In this document: one piece after another, positions 6,429 through 14,324 of the stretch
Position numbering within the stretch: the stretch's first letter is position 1
Layout: each line of letters starts with the position of its first letter
NCBI GenBank assembly: GCA_035632095.1
Contig: DASQHM010000037.1
Coordinates: 1 to 23,844 of the forward strand
DNA: 23,844 nt
Origin: DASQHM01 sp035632095
Lineage (GTDB): Bacteria > Pseudomonadota > Alphaproteobacteria > Ferrovibrionales > Ferrovibrionaceae
Reading direction: 5' to 3'
Translations under genes and position numbers: made by a program
The notes under the pieces: generated by a model
What the model saw: only the letters and a program-made list of their open reading frames with translations
Told to the model about the DNA's origin: nothing
The model's database searches: none

Positions 6429-8018
6429 ATGACGGAACGCCCCGCGAATCTGCGCCAACGTCCGGTCGTGCTGTGCGTGCTGGACGGCTGGGGTTATCGC
6501 CCCGAGGCCAGCAACGACAATGCCATCCGCCTTGCGCGGACCCCGAACCTCGATCGCCTGACGCGGCAATGGCCGGTGGCGCATTTGCAGGCGTCCGAGC
6601 ATTTCGTCGGCTTGCCGGACGGCCAAATGGGCAATTCGGAAGTCGGCCATATGAACCTCGGCGCCGGCCGGATCGTGATCCAGGACCTGCAGCGCATCGA
6701 CGCCGCCGTGGCCGACCGGAGCATCGCCGCCAACGGCGCGTTGCGACAGTTCATCGCTAAGATGAAGGCGAGCGGCGGCGCCGTGCATCTGCTCGGCCTG
6801 ATGTCGCCGGGCGGGGTGCATTCCCACCAGGACCACATGGCAGCCCTGGCCGAAGCATTGGATTCGGCGGGGCTGAACGTCTGGGTGCATGCCTTTCTCG
6901 ACGGGCGCGATACGCCGCCGAAGAGCGCCGAAGAGTATCTGCGCCGCTTCAAGGATGCCTTCGTGGCCGGCTCGCGCGTGCGCTTCGCCACCGTGCAAGG
7001 GCGCTACTACGCCATGGACCGCGACAAGCGCTGGGAGCGGGTCGAGAAAGCCTGGGCCGCAACGGTCGAAGCCAGGGGCGAGCATGCGCAGAACGCGGTT
7101 GCGGCCGTCGCGCAGAGCTACGCCCGGAATGTCACCGACGAATTCGTCTTGCCGACCGTGATCGGCGGGTATCCCGGCGTGAAGGACGGCGATGGCGTCG
7201 TCATGGCCAATTTCCGCGCCGACCGCGCGCGCGAAATTCTGCGCGCCTTGCTCGATCCGTCCTTCGATGGCTTCGCCCGGCCGCATATGCCGCGCATCGC
7301 GGCGGCGCTCGGTCTGTCGGAGTATTCCGAAGACCTGAACCGCTTCATGGCCACCATGTTCCCGTCGGCGCCGCTGACCAAGATGCTGGGCGATATCGTG
7401 TCGCGCGCCGGCTTAAAACAGCTTCGCATCGCCGAGACGGAGAAATACGCCCATGTGACGTTCTTCTTCAACGGCGGCGTGGAAGAGGAATACCCGGGCG
7501 AGACGCGCATTCTGGTGCCCTCGCCTAAGGTCGCGACCTACGACGAGAAGCCGGAAATGTCGGCCTTTGCCGTCACCGACAGGCTGGTGGCCGAGATCGA
7601 ATCCGGCCGGCAGGATTTCATTGTGGTCAATTACGCCAACACGGACATGGTCGGACATACGGGCGACCTCAAGGCCGCCATCCGCGCCGTGGAGGCCGTG
7701 GACACCTGCCTCGGCCGGCTGTCCGACGCCGTCGTGAAGGCTGGCGGCGCGCTGCTCATCACCGCCGACCACGGCAACGCGGAAATGATGCGCGATCCGA
7801 AGACCGGCCAGCCGCACACGGCGCACACCACCAATCCGGTACCGGCCATTCTGATCAACGCCGGCGGCGAGAGACGGAATCATCCCGTGACCTTGCATGA
7901 CGGGCGGCTGGCCGATGTGGCGCCGACCCTGTTGCAGGTGCTGGGATTGCCGCAGCCGCACGAGATGACCGGCCGTTCCTTGATCGATGAACCGGGCGGG
8001 AGTCTTGCGCCGTCGTAA
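6429..8018 (+). CDS. gpmI: 2,3-bisphosphoglycerate-independent phosphoglycerate mutase
   Basis: This manganese-dependent enzyme interconverts 3- and 2-phosphoglycerate in glycolysis and gluconeogenesis. The 529-residue protein belongs to the alkaline-phosphatase superfamily. D19 in VVLCVLDGWG is a metal ligand, S70 in DGQMGNSEVGHMNLGAGR is the phospho-accepting serine, and GGVHSHQDH, FLDGRDTPP, GRYYAMDRDKRWER, NFRADRAREI, NYANTDMVGHTGD and ITADHGNAEMM supply the remaining substrate and metal sites. It is full length. It follows rlmH by 73 bases and overlaps the next gene, which starts inside its 3' end. Confidence 0.97.
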   Translation: MTERPANLRQRPVVLCVLDGWGYRPEASNDNAIRLARTPNLDRLTRQWPVAHLQASEHFVGLPDGQMGNSEVGHMNLGAGRIVIQDLQRIDAAVADRSIAANGALRQFIAKMKASGGAVHLLGLMSPGGVHSHQDHMAALAEALDSAGLNVWVHAFLDGRDTPPKSAEEYLRRFKDAFVAGSRVRFATVQGRYYAMDRDKRWERVEKAWAATVEARGEHAQNAVAAVAQSYARNVTDEFVLPTVIGGYPGVKDGDGVVMANFRADRAREILRALLDPSFDGFARPHMPRIAAALGLSEYSEDLNRFMATMFPSAPLTKMLGDIVSRAGLKQLRIAETEKYAHVTFFFNGGVEEEYPGETRILVPSPKVATYDEKPEMSAFAVTDRLVAEIESGRQDFIVVNYANTDMVGHTGDLKAAIRAVEAVDTCLGRLSDAVVKAGGALLITADHGNAEMMRDPKTGQPHTAHTTNPVPAILINAGGERRNHPVTLHDGRLADVAPTLLQVLGLPQPHEMTGRSLIDEPGGSLAPS

Positions 8019-9276
8019 CCCATCGTTGCCGTCGCGGAAGGCGCTGCTGGTCTTGGCGTCCGTGATGGCTTTGTCGTTTCCGATCAATGCCGCGCGCGCC
8101 GAGAGCGCGCCGCCGCAGAGCCAACTCGACAAGGTCGAGAAATCCCTGAACGACGCGCGCGAGCGGCAGAAGCGGATCGACGAGCAAGTCGCCCGCGCGC
8201 GGCGCGAGCTCGCGGACATTCGGGCGCGGCTGGTGCGCGCCGCCGGCACGGCGCAGGCGCAGGAAGATGCGGTGGCCGAGATCGAGGGCCGGCTTGACGA
8301 GCTTCAGGCCAGCGAGCGGCAGAAGACGGCCGATCTGGAACGGCGGCGGAGCGAACTCGCCGCGACCTTGAGCGCGCTGGCGCGCCTGACGCGGACGCCG
8401 CCGGAAGCGATGATCGCCAGCCCCGAATCGGCGGTGGACACGCTTAGGTCCTCGGCGCTCCTCGGCAGCATCGTGCCCGAACTGCAACAGCGCGCGGCGG
8501 CGCTCAGGAACGAACTCGACCAGCTGGCCGAGATCAAGCGCCAGCTTTCCGACCAGCAGCAGAAGCTCGGCCAAGCCATTGCCAAGCTCGATGCGGAGCG
8601 GAAGGCGCTCGATCGGCTGTTAAGCGAAAAGGCGCGAACCGAACAGCAATTCGAAGCCGAGCAGCAAGCCGAGGCGGCCCGCCTCGCCAAGCTCGGCGAA
8701 CAGGCCACCGATCTGAAAGCCCTGGTCCAGCGTTTGGCCGAGGACGAACGACGCCGCAAGGCCAAAGCCGAGGCGGAGGCGGAAGCGCGGGCCAAGGCCG
8801 AGACCGAGGCGGCCCGCCAGCGCCTCGCCGCCCTGCCGCCGCCGACCGAGCCGGCCCCCCTGCCGCCGGCCAATCCGGGGGCGGGGCTTATTACCGTCCC
8901 GGCCCACGGCCACGTGGTCGAACTCTTCGGCCGCTCGAATAACAATGGCGTGATCAACAAGGGGGTTACCATCGAGACGCGGCCGGGCGCGCAAGTTGTC
9001 GCACCCGCGGACGGCGAAATCGTGTTCGCCGGCCCGTTTCGCGGCTACGGGCGACTCTTGATCATCGCTCATGGGGATGGCTATCATAGTCTCCTGGCAG
9101 GTTTCGCCCATATTGACGGCACCGTAGGCCAATGGCTTTTGGCCGGAGAGCCCGTCGGCCAGATGGCTGACGAGGATGGCCAGAAGCCACTGCTTTATGT
9201 CGAAGTGCGCCGGAAGGGCGAGCCGATCGACCCGGTCCTGTGGTTGTCGGCAAGCGAAAGGAAGGTCAGCGGATAA
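7987..9276 (+). CDS. Murein hydrolase activator, EnvC family (degenerate LytM/M23 domain)
   Basis: EnvC-type proteins sit in the periplasm and activate peptidoglycan amidases during cell division rather than cutting the wall themselves. The 429-residue product has a signal peptide (about residues 1-38, cleavage near INAARA|ES), a long charged coiled coil (about 45-275), a Pro-rich hinge (LAALPPPTEPAPLPPANP) and a C-terminal LytM-like domain (about 300-425). That domain lacks the zinc ligands of active M23 peptidases: NNNGVINKGVTIE replaces the H-x(n)-D motif and LLYVEVRRKG replaces H-x-H. This is the expected EnvC state. The ATG at 7987 overlaps gpmI by 32 bases. ctpA follows with a one-base overlap, a common alphaproteobacterial pairing. 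Confidence 0.88.
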   Translation: MNRAGVLRRRNPSLPSRKALLVLASVMALSFPINAARAESAPPQSQLDKVEKSLNDARERQKRIDEQVARARRELADIRARLVRAAGTAQAQEDAVAEIEGRLDELQASERQKTADLERRRSELAATLSALARLTRTPPEAMIASPESAVDTLRSSALLGSIVPELQQRAAALRNELDQLAEIKRQLSDQQQKLGQAIAKLDAERKALDRLLSEKARTEQQFEAEQQAEAARLAKLGEQATDLKALVQRLAEDERRRKAKAEAEAEARAKAETEAARQRLAALPPPTEPAPLPPANPGAGLITVPAHGHVVELFGRSNNNGVINKGVTIETRPGAQVVAPADGEIVFAGPFRGYGRLLIIAHGDGYHSLLAGFAHIDGTVGQWLLAGEPVGQMADEDGQKPLLYVEVRRKGEPIDPVLWLSASERKVSG

Positions 9277-10640
9277 TGCGTAATTTCTTCCTCGGGGCGG
9301 TCTCCGCGATCGCCTTGATGGGTACAGTGGCGGTGCTCACGGTGCCCGGCGCCGGCGGCCTGATGGCGGCCAGCTCAGAAACCTACCGGCAGCTCAATCT
9401 GTTCGGCGACGTGTTCGAACGCATTCGCAACGACTATGTCGAACCGGTCAACGACGGCGAGATGATCGAAGCCGCCATCAACGGCATGCTCGCCTCGCTC
9501 GATCCGCATTCGAGCTACATGAACCAGAAAGCCTATCGCGAGATGCAGGTGCAGACCCGCGGCGAGTTCGGCGGGCTCGGCATCGAAGTCACCATGGAAA
9601 ACGGCCTGGTGAAAGTCGTTTCGCCGATCGACGACACGCCGGCGGCCAAGGCAGGGCTTCTGCCCGGAGACTTCATCACGCAGCTCGACGGTCAGCAGGT
9701 CATGGGCCTGACCCTGCAGGAAGCTGTCGAGAAGATGCGCGGGCCAACCAACTCGAAGATCACGCTGACCATTCAGCGCGTCGGCAAGGAGAAGCCGTTC
9801 GACGTGGTGCTCACGCGCGCGCAGATCAAGGTGCAATCGGTGCGCGGCCGCCGCGAGGGCAATGTCGGCTATGTTCGCATCACCTCGTTCAACGAACAGA
9901 CCGATTCCGGCTTGCAGAAGACCGTTGCCGAACTGAAGAAGGAAATCGGCAACGACTTGCAGGGCTGGGTCATTGACCTGCGCAACAATCCGGGCGGATT
10001 GCTCGACCAGGCGATCGGCGTCTCGGACGACTTCCTCGAACGGGGCGAGATCGTTTCGACCCGGGGCCGCCGCTCGGAGGACGCGCAGCGCTTCAACGCA
10101 CGACCCGGCGACATCACCGACGGCAAGCCCCTCGTCGTGCTGATCAACGGCGGCTCGGCGTCGGCGTCCGAAATCGTCGCCGGCGCGCTGCAAGACCACC
10201 ATCGCGCCGTGCTCCTCGGCACGCGTTCATTCGGCAAAGGCTCGGTGCAGACGATCATTCCGTTGCAGGGATACGGCGCGCTCCGCTTGACCACGGCGCG
10301 CTATTACACGCCGTCGGGCCGATCCATCCAAGCGGAAGGCATCAAACCCGATATCGTGGTGCCGCCGGCGAAGATCGAGCCGCTGGAAGAGCCGCAGCGG
10401 CGCAGCGAAGCCGATCTGCGGGGCCATCTGCAGAACGACGGCGGCGAGAACGCGTCGGGTGCGCAAAAGCCAGCAGACCAAAGCGCGCCGGGCGAAGCCA
10501 AGCCGAGCGGCGCCGGAGGCGATCAGTCCAAGGCTGGTGCGGCGGCGCCGGCGGATACCGCGGCGAACGACTATCAGCTGCAGCGCGCCCTCGACCTGCT
10601 CCGTGGCGTGTCTTTGTTCAGCGCCAAGGCCGGCAACTGA
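9276..10640 (+). CDS. ctpA: C-terminal processing peptidase, S41 family
   Basis: Carboxyl-terminal processing proteases cleave periplasmic proteins near their C-termini with a Ser-Lys dyad. The 454-residue protein has an N-terminal signal or anchor segment (MRNFFLGAVSAIALMGTVAVLTVPG), a PDZ domain (about residues 88-172, with GGLGIEV and PAAKAGLLPGDFI), and the protease core. S296 in NGGSASASEI and K321 in SFGKGSVQ lie 25 apart, the same spacing as in E. coli Tsp. The C-terminal tail (about 385-435) is low-complexity Ala/Gly/Pro. I chose the ATG at 9276, overlapping the envC-like stop as TAATG with AAGGAAGG upstream, over a start at 9240. Confidence 0.95.
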   Translation: MRNFFLGAVSAIALMGTVAVLTVPGAGGLMAASSETYRQLNLFGDVFERIRNDYVEPVNDGEMIEAAINGMLASLDPHSSYMNQKAYREMQVQTRGEFGGLGIEVTMENGLVKVVSPIDDTPAAKAGLLPGDFITQLDGQQVMGLTLQEAVEKMRGPTNSKITLTIQRVGKEKPFDVVLTRAQIKVQSVRGRREGNVGYVRITSFNEQTDSGLQKTVAELKKEIGNDLQGWVIDLRNNPGGLLDQAIGVSDDFLERGEIVSTRGRRSEDAQRFNARPGDITDGKPLVVLINGGSASASEIVAGALQDHHRAVLLGTRSFGKGSVQTIIPLQGYGALRLTTARYYTPSGRSIQAEGIKPDIVVPPAKIEPLEEPQRRSEADLRGHLQNDGGENASGAQKPADQSAPGEAKPSGAGGDQSKAGAAAPADTAANDYQLQRALDLLRGVSLFSAKAGN

Positions 10641-10689
10641 ACTTGGCGGCTTTGGGTAAGCCCCGCGTATCGCATACCTTGGGGCCGCC

Positions 10690-12099
10690 GTGACTGAGAC
10701 GCCGGACGACACTGGGCCGGGGGCGAACGAGCCCGGCGCGGCGCGCTCCGATCCGCGCCAGGATTTGCGACCAGGCGAGCGCTCCGCGCCGCCGCCGTCG
10801 CGGCGCGGTCCGCGCGGCCCGCTGATTGCCGGGTTCCTCCTGCTGATCCTGCTGGCAAGCCTGGCTTCGTGGCTGCAATGGACCTATCGCGAACCCGCCG
10901 CGGTGCCGGCCTCCGAAATCGCCGTCGTCGTACCGTTGCCGCCCGTGGCGCCGCAGCAAGAGGCGCCGCGCGAAAACGCCCCACCGCCGCCCGCACTGGC
11001 GCCGCTCGAACCGAAAACGGTGGTCTCGCCCGGCGACTCGCCGCAATTGCCGGCAGCGGCTCCCGAACCTTCCGTCCCGCCGCCGGCGCGGAGCGAGACG
11101 GCGGCGCCAACGCAATTGGCCGAGGCGACGCCGCCGGCAACCAAACCCGAAGCGACGGCCGTCCCGCAGGCAAAACCGGGGACGGCCGCACCGCCTCCTC
11201 AAGCAAAGATCGAAGCGGCTGCGCCAACGGCAAGAGTTGAGGCCGCGCCGCCGCTGCCGCGCAAACCCGCGCCCGGCCAACAGGTCGTGGCGGCGCTCGG
11301 TCCCGTGCCCGATCCGGCGCTGGTGCAGCGCAGTCCACACGGCTCGTTGCCCGTCATCGCGCCGGATGGCCGCCAGGCGTGGCGCGTTTACGCCAAGCCG
11401 TTCGAGGATCTGAAGAACCGCCCGCGCATCGCAATCCTGCTCGGCGACATGGGCTTGAGCGCGCCGGCCACCAACGCGGCGATCAAGGAGCTTCCGGCAC
11501 CGGTGACGCTGGCTTTCGCGCCTTACGCCGGGGATCTGCAGAACTGGATTTCCGCCGCGCGCGCGGCCGGGCATGAATGCATGCTGCAACTGCCCATGGA
11601 GCCCATGGACTATCCGGCCAACGATCCGGGCCCGCAGGCGCTGCTCACCTCACTCACCGCCGCCGACAACATCGACCGGCTGGAATGGCTGCTTGGGCGC
11701 GTCACGGGATATACCGGCGTGACCAACTACATGGGCTCGAAATTCACCACCTCGCCGAACGACCTTAGGCCCGTGCTCGAAGCGCTGAAGAGCCGTGGCA
11801 TGCTGTTCGTGGACAGTCGTGCCTCGCCCCGCTCGGTCGCGGCCGAAATGGCGAAGAACATCGGCTTGCCCGAAGCGGTGAACAATCGCTTCCTCGACAA
11901 CGAAGCCTCGCGCGCGGCAATCGACGCGCGGTTGGCCGAACTCGAGCGGATCGCGCACGCCACCGGCACCGCCGTCGGCATCGGCTATCCCTATCCGGTC
12001 ACCATCGAGCGCATCGCCGCCTGGGCGCCCGGCTTGTCGGATCGCGGCATTGCCCTGGCGCCGGTTTCGGCGGTGGTGGGCCGCCAGGCGCTCGAATGA
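10690..12099 (+). CDS. Divergent polysaccharide deacetylase family protein, membrane-anchored
   Basis: This family (PF04748, YibQ-like) sits beside envC and ctpA genes in many Proteobacteria and is presumed to act on envelope polysaccharide, but its activity is not established. The 469-residue protein has a short cytoplasmic N-terminus, one transmembrane helix (about residues 44-64, GPLIAGFLLLILLASLASWLQW), a long Ala/Pro-rich periplasmic linker (to about 225), and the globular domain from about 240: RIAILLGDMGLSAPATNAAI, VTLAFAPYAGDL, HECMLQLPMEPMDYPANDPGP, YMGSKFTTS, FVDSRASPRSVA and GIGYPYPVTI. The usual D-D-x-G metal motif reads G-D-M-G here. The start is GTG at 10690 with GGGG just before it; the stop overlaps rppH (ATGA). 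Confidence 0.88.
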   Translation: MTETPDDTGPGANEPGAARSDPRQDLRPGERSAPPPSRRGPRGPLIAGFLLLILLASLASWLQWTYREPAAVPASEIAVVVPLPPVAPQQEAPRENAPPPPALAPLEPKTVVSPGDSPQLPAAAPEPSVPPPARSETAAPTQLAEATPPATKPEATAVPQAKPGTAAPPPQAKIEAAAPTARVEAAPPLPRKPAPGQQVVAALGPVPDPALVQRSPHGSLPVIAPDGRQAWRVYAKPFEDLKNRPRIAILLGDMGLSAPATNAAIKELPAPVTLAFAPYAGDLQNWISAARAAGHECMLQLPMEPMDYPANDPGPQALLTSLTAADNIDRLEWLLGRVTGYTGVTNYMGSKFTTSPNDLRPVLEALKSRGMLFVDSRASPRSVAAEMAKNIGLPEAVNNRFLDNEASRAAIDARLAELERIAHATGTAVGIGYPYPVTIERIAAWAPGLSDRGIALAPVSAVVGRQALE

Positions 12100-12587
12100 G
12101 CCGCAAGCCGCCGCCATACAAGGACCGGCCCTATCGGCCCGGCGTCGGCATGATGCTGTTCGACGGCAAGGGCCGCGTGTTCGTGGGGCGGCGCATCGAT
12201 CAGACGGCCGAAGCCTGGCAGATGCCCCAGGGCGGCATCGATGACGGCGAGGATCCGCGTACCTCGGCGCTTCGCGAACTCGAAGAGGAAATCGGCACCG
12301 ACAAGGCCGAGATCATCGCCGAGAGCCGCGATTGGCTGATCTATGACCTGCCGCCGGATCTGGCCGATCGGGTGTGGAAGGGCCGCTATCGCGGGCAAAA
12401 GCAGAAATGGTTCGCCTTGCGCTTTCTCGGCCGCGACAAGGACATCGACCTCGGCAAGCATCACCCGGAGTTCGACGCCTGGCGCTGGGTCGCCTTGGAC
12501 GACGTGCCGGGCGTGATCGTGCCGTTCAAGCGCGATCTCTACGAGCGCATCGTCGCGGAGTTCAGGCATTTGGCAAAGGCACGATAG
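12096..12587 (+). CDS. rppH: RNA pyrophosphohydrolase (Nudix)
   Basis: RppH removes pyrophosphate from the 5' triphosphate of mRNAs, starting their decay. The 163-residue protein carries a complete Nudix box at residues 46-68 (GGIDDGEDPRTSALRELEEEIGT, with E52, R60, E61, E64 and E65), preceded by YRPGVGMMLFD and AWQMPQ, both diagnostic for RppH. Further on come YRGQKQKWFALRFLG and HPEFDAWRWV. Length and motif order are those of the alphaproteobacterial form. It starts with a 4-base overlap with the deacetylase gene and ends 8 bases before the alpha/beta hydrolase. Confidence 0.95.
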   Translation: MSRKPPPYKDRPYRPGVGMMLFDGKGRVFVGRRIDQTAEAWQMPQGGIDDGEDPRTSALRELEEEIGTDKAEIIAESRDWLIYDLPPDLADRVWKGRYRGQKQKWFALRFLGRDKDIDLGKHHPEFDAWRWVALDDVPGVIVPFKRDLYERIVAEFRHLAKAR

Positions 12588-12595
12588 GCAAAACC

Positions 12596-13378
12596 ATGGC
12601 GGGAAATCTCATGCTGATCCACGGTATGTGGGGCGGCGCCTTCGTCTGGGAGCATTACCGGCCGTTCTTCGAGCGGCGCGGCTGGACCGTGATAACGCCG
12701 ACGCTCCGCCATCACGACGTGCCTGCGGATGCGCCGCCGCCGGACCCGCTCGGCGACACCAGCCTGCGCGATTATGCCGCGGACCTCGAAATCGAGATTC
12801 GCAAATTGGCCTCGCCGCCGGTGCTCATGGGGCATTCCATGGGCGGATTGCTGGCTCAGATCCTTGCCGCTCGCGGATTGGCGCGTGCTGCGGTGCTGCT
12901 GACGCCGGCCGCCCCTTCCGGAATGATCGCGCTCACGCCCTCGGTGGTGCGGACATTCCTTCGCATTCTGTCGAAGCCCGGCTTCTGGAAGCGGCCGCAG
13001 CGCTTGAATTTCTCCGAAGCGGCCTACGGCTGCCTCAATCTGATGACGCCGGAGAAACAGAAGGCGGAGCACGCGCGCTTTCGTTTCGAATCGGGACGCG
13101 CCGCTTTCGAAATCGGCTTCTGGTATCTGGATGCGCGCCACGCGGCCAGAGTCGATGCGACGCAAGTGAAGTGCCCTGTGCTAATCGTCGGCGGCGCCCA
13201 GGATCGCGTCACGCCGGCATCTGTGGTGCGCAAAATTGCGCGGCGTTACGCGCGCACGATGACGTACAAGGAATTCCCCGATCATTCCCATTGGGTGATC
13301 GCCGAAGATGGCTGGGAAGACGTCGCCGGCTTCGCCGCCGATTGGCTCGATCGCACGCTCGGCCCTTCGCCGAATTGA
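12596..13378 (+). CDS. Alpha/beta hydrolase
   Basis: This is a 260-residue soluble alpha/beta-fold hydrolase with no signal peptide. The oxyanion-region motif LMLIHGMWGGAFVWEHY lies at residues 5-21, the nucleophile elbow GHSMGG at 79-84 (S81), the acid D203 in VGGAQDRVTP and the histidine H232 in FPDHSHWVI, so the triad is complete. The substrate cannot be read from the sequence; lipase or esterase-like names would be guesses. I chose the ATG at 12596, 8 bases after the rppH stop; the frame is open further upstream but overlaps rppH without homology. It is the last gene of the long plus-strand run, and I see no clear terminator after it. Confidence 0.88.
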   Translation: MAGNLMLIHGMWGGAFVWEHYRPFFERRGWTVITPTLRHHDVPADAPPPDPLGDTSLRDYAADLEIEIRKLASPPVLMGHSMGGLLAQILAARGLARAAVLLTPAAPSGMIALTPSVVRTFLRILSKPGFWKRPQRLNFSEAAYGCLNLMTPEKQKAEHARFRFESGRAAFEIGFWYLDARHAARVDATQVKCPVLIVGGAQDRVTPASVVRKIARRYARTMTYKEFPDHSHWVIAEDGWEDVAGFAADWLDRTLGPSPN

Positions 13379-13562
13379 ACGTTCGATCCACAATCGATCG
13401 ATGTCTCAACGTCGGTCATGCACGTTCAGGACTCGAGTCTTAACGACGAACGGCGCGTTGTTGGCGTCGGACCTTCTTACGCTGCGTCCGAATTCTTACA
13501 GATTTTGTTAACGAAGATTTTCGACACTGTTGAAAGAACGCGACTTTTCTTTCGGGCCGATC

Positions 13563-13577
13563 TGGCGCGAATGTTGC
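13563..13577 (+). promoter_or_regulatory. Candidate sigma-54 (RpoN) promoter for the PEP-CTERM gene
   Basis: TGGCGCGAATGTTGC matches the -24/-12 consensus TGGCACG-N4-TTGC with one mismatch, and the GG and GC dinucleotides have the required spacing (GG 13564-13565, GC 13576-13577). Transcription would start near 13589, leaving a leader of about 27 nt that contains GGAG (13604-13607) before the ATG at 13616. Upstream (13440-13515) are inverted TCGGAC/GTCCGA (13467-13472, 13486-13491) and two TTCTTAC copies (13474-13480, 13493-13499), possible activator sites. Confidence 0.55.
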
Positions 13578-13615
13578 GTGTGCTTCCGTCAGATCCCGCA
13601 TTCCGGAGACGCAAC

Positions 13616-14254
13616 ATGCTTAACAAGAGCATCGCCCTTGTCGGTTTGGCCGCCCTATTGGCGCTTGGGTCAGTGGCGCCGGCTGCCGCGGGCGTCGTCT
13701 TTTCCGACACCTTCAACGCCGAGAACGGCGGCACGGGTGCCCTGAACTACACCGGTTTCTCGAATTGGAACGTGACTCAGGGCACCGTCGATCTGATCGG
13801 CAACGGGTTCTTCGACTTCTACCCGGGCAACGGCCTGTACGTCGACATGGACGGCAGCACGGGCCAAAACGGCGGACTCACCTCGAAGCAGACCTTTGCC
13901 GCCGGCAGCTACATCCTGTCGTTCAACCTGGCCGGCTCGGCGCGGGGCGACATCAACACCGTCGAGGTCAAGCTTGGCTCGCTCGACCAGTTCATCACGC
14001 TCGGTTCCAGCGCTCCCTTCAATCCGGCCATGAGCTTCGCGCTGACGATCACGACCCCGGATGCGCTCAGCTTCACCCAAACGGATTCCTGCACCGGTTC
14101 GCCGCCCTCCGCGACCTGCCACGGCGGCGATAATATTGGTCTCATTCTGGACAACGTGACCCTGGCGACGGCGGTGCCGGAGCCCTCGTCGCTGTTGTTG
14201 CTGGGCGCGGCCCTGGCGGGCGCCGGATTCATCCGGCGTCGGCGCGCCCGCTAA
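13616..14254 (+). CDS. PEP-CTERM sorting domain-containing exported protein
   Basis: PEP-CTERM proteins are exported, then handled by an exosortase at the C-terminal signal and often end up in extracellular or biofilm material. The 212-residue product has a signal peptide (MLNKSIALVGLAALLALGSVAPAAA, cleavage near residue 25) and a Gly/Asn/Asp-rich beta-sandwich-like body (FSDTFNAENGGTGALNYTGFSNW, NGLYVDMDGSTG, YILSFNLAGSARGD). The C-terminal sorting signal is VPEPSSLLLLGAALAGAGF followed by IRRRRAR: the PEP motif, a hydrophobic helix and an Arg cluster. A pair of cysteines lies in SCTGSPPSATC. The ATG at 13616 has GGAG upstream. No exosortase gene is in the window. The ligand or role is unknown. 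Confidence 0.9.
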   Translation: MLNKSIALVGLAALLALGSVAPAAAGVVFSDTFNAENGGTGALNYTGFSNWNVTQGTVDLIGNGFFDFYPGNGLYVDMDGSTGQNGGLTSKQTFAAGSYILSFNLAGSARGDINTVEVKLGSLDQFITLGSSAPFNPAMSFALTITTPDALSFTQTDSCTGSPPSATCHGGDNIGLILDNVTLATAVPEPSSLLLLGAALAGAGFIRRRRAR

Positions 14255-14279
14255 CTCCGACCCTTCGCCTGGAACGGCG

Positions 14280-14305
14280 AACGGCGGCCCCGCGGCCGCC
14301 GTTTT
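14280..14305 (+). terminator. Intrinsic terminator after the PEP-CTERM gene
   Basis: A perfect 10-bp GC-rich stem, AACGGCGGCC (14280-14289) with GGCCGCCGTT (14294-14303), has a CCGC loop and is followed by TTCCTTT. It lies 26 bases after the PEP-CTERM stop and between convergent genes. Confidence 0.8.
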
Positions 14306-14324
14306 CCTTTGCGGGGCACCGCCC

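Noticed and set aside
8900..9270. Missing zinc ligands in the M23 domain as a sign of a decaying gene
   Set aside because: Loss of the metal site is the normal state of EnvC-type amidase activators; the frame, signal peptide and coiled coil are intact.
13379..13615. Possible N-terminal extension of the PEP-CTERM protein starting at 13418
   Set aside because: The extension would bury the signal peptide about 66 residues inside the protein; the ATG at 13616 has GGAG upstream and gives a standard signal peptide.
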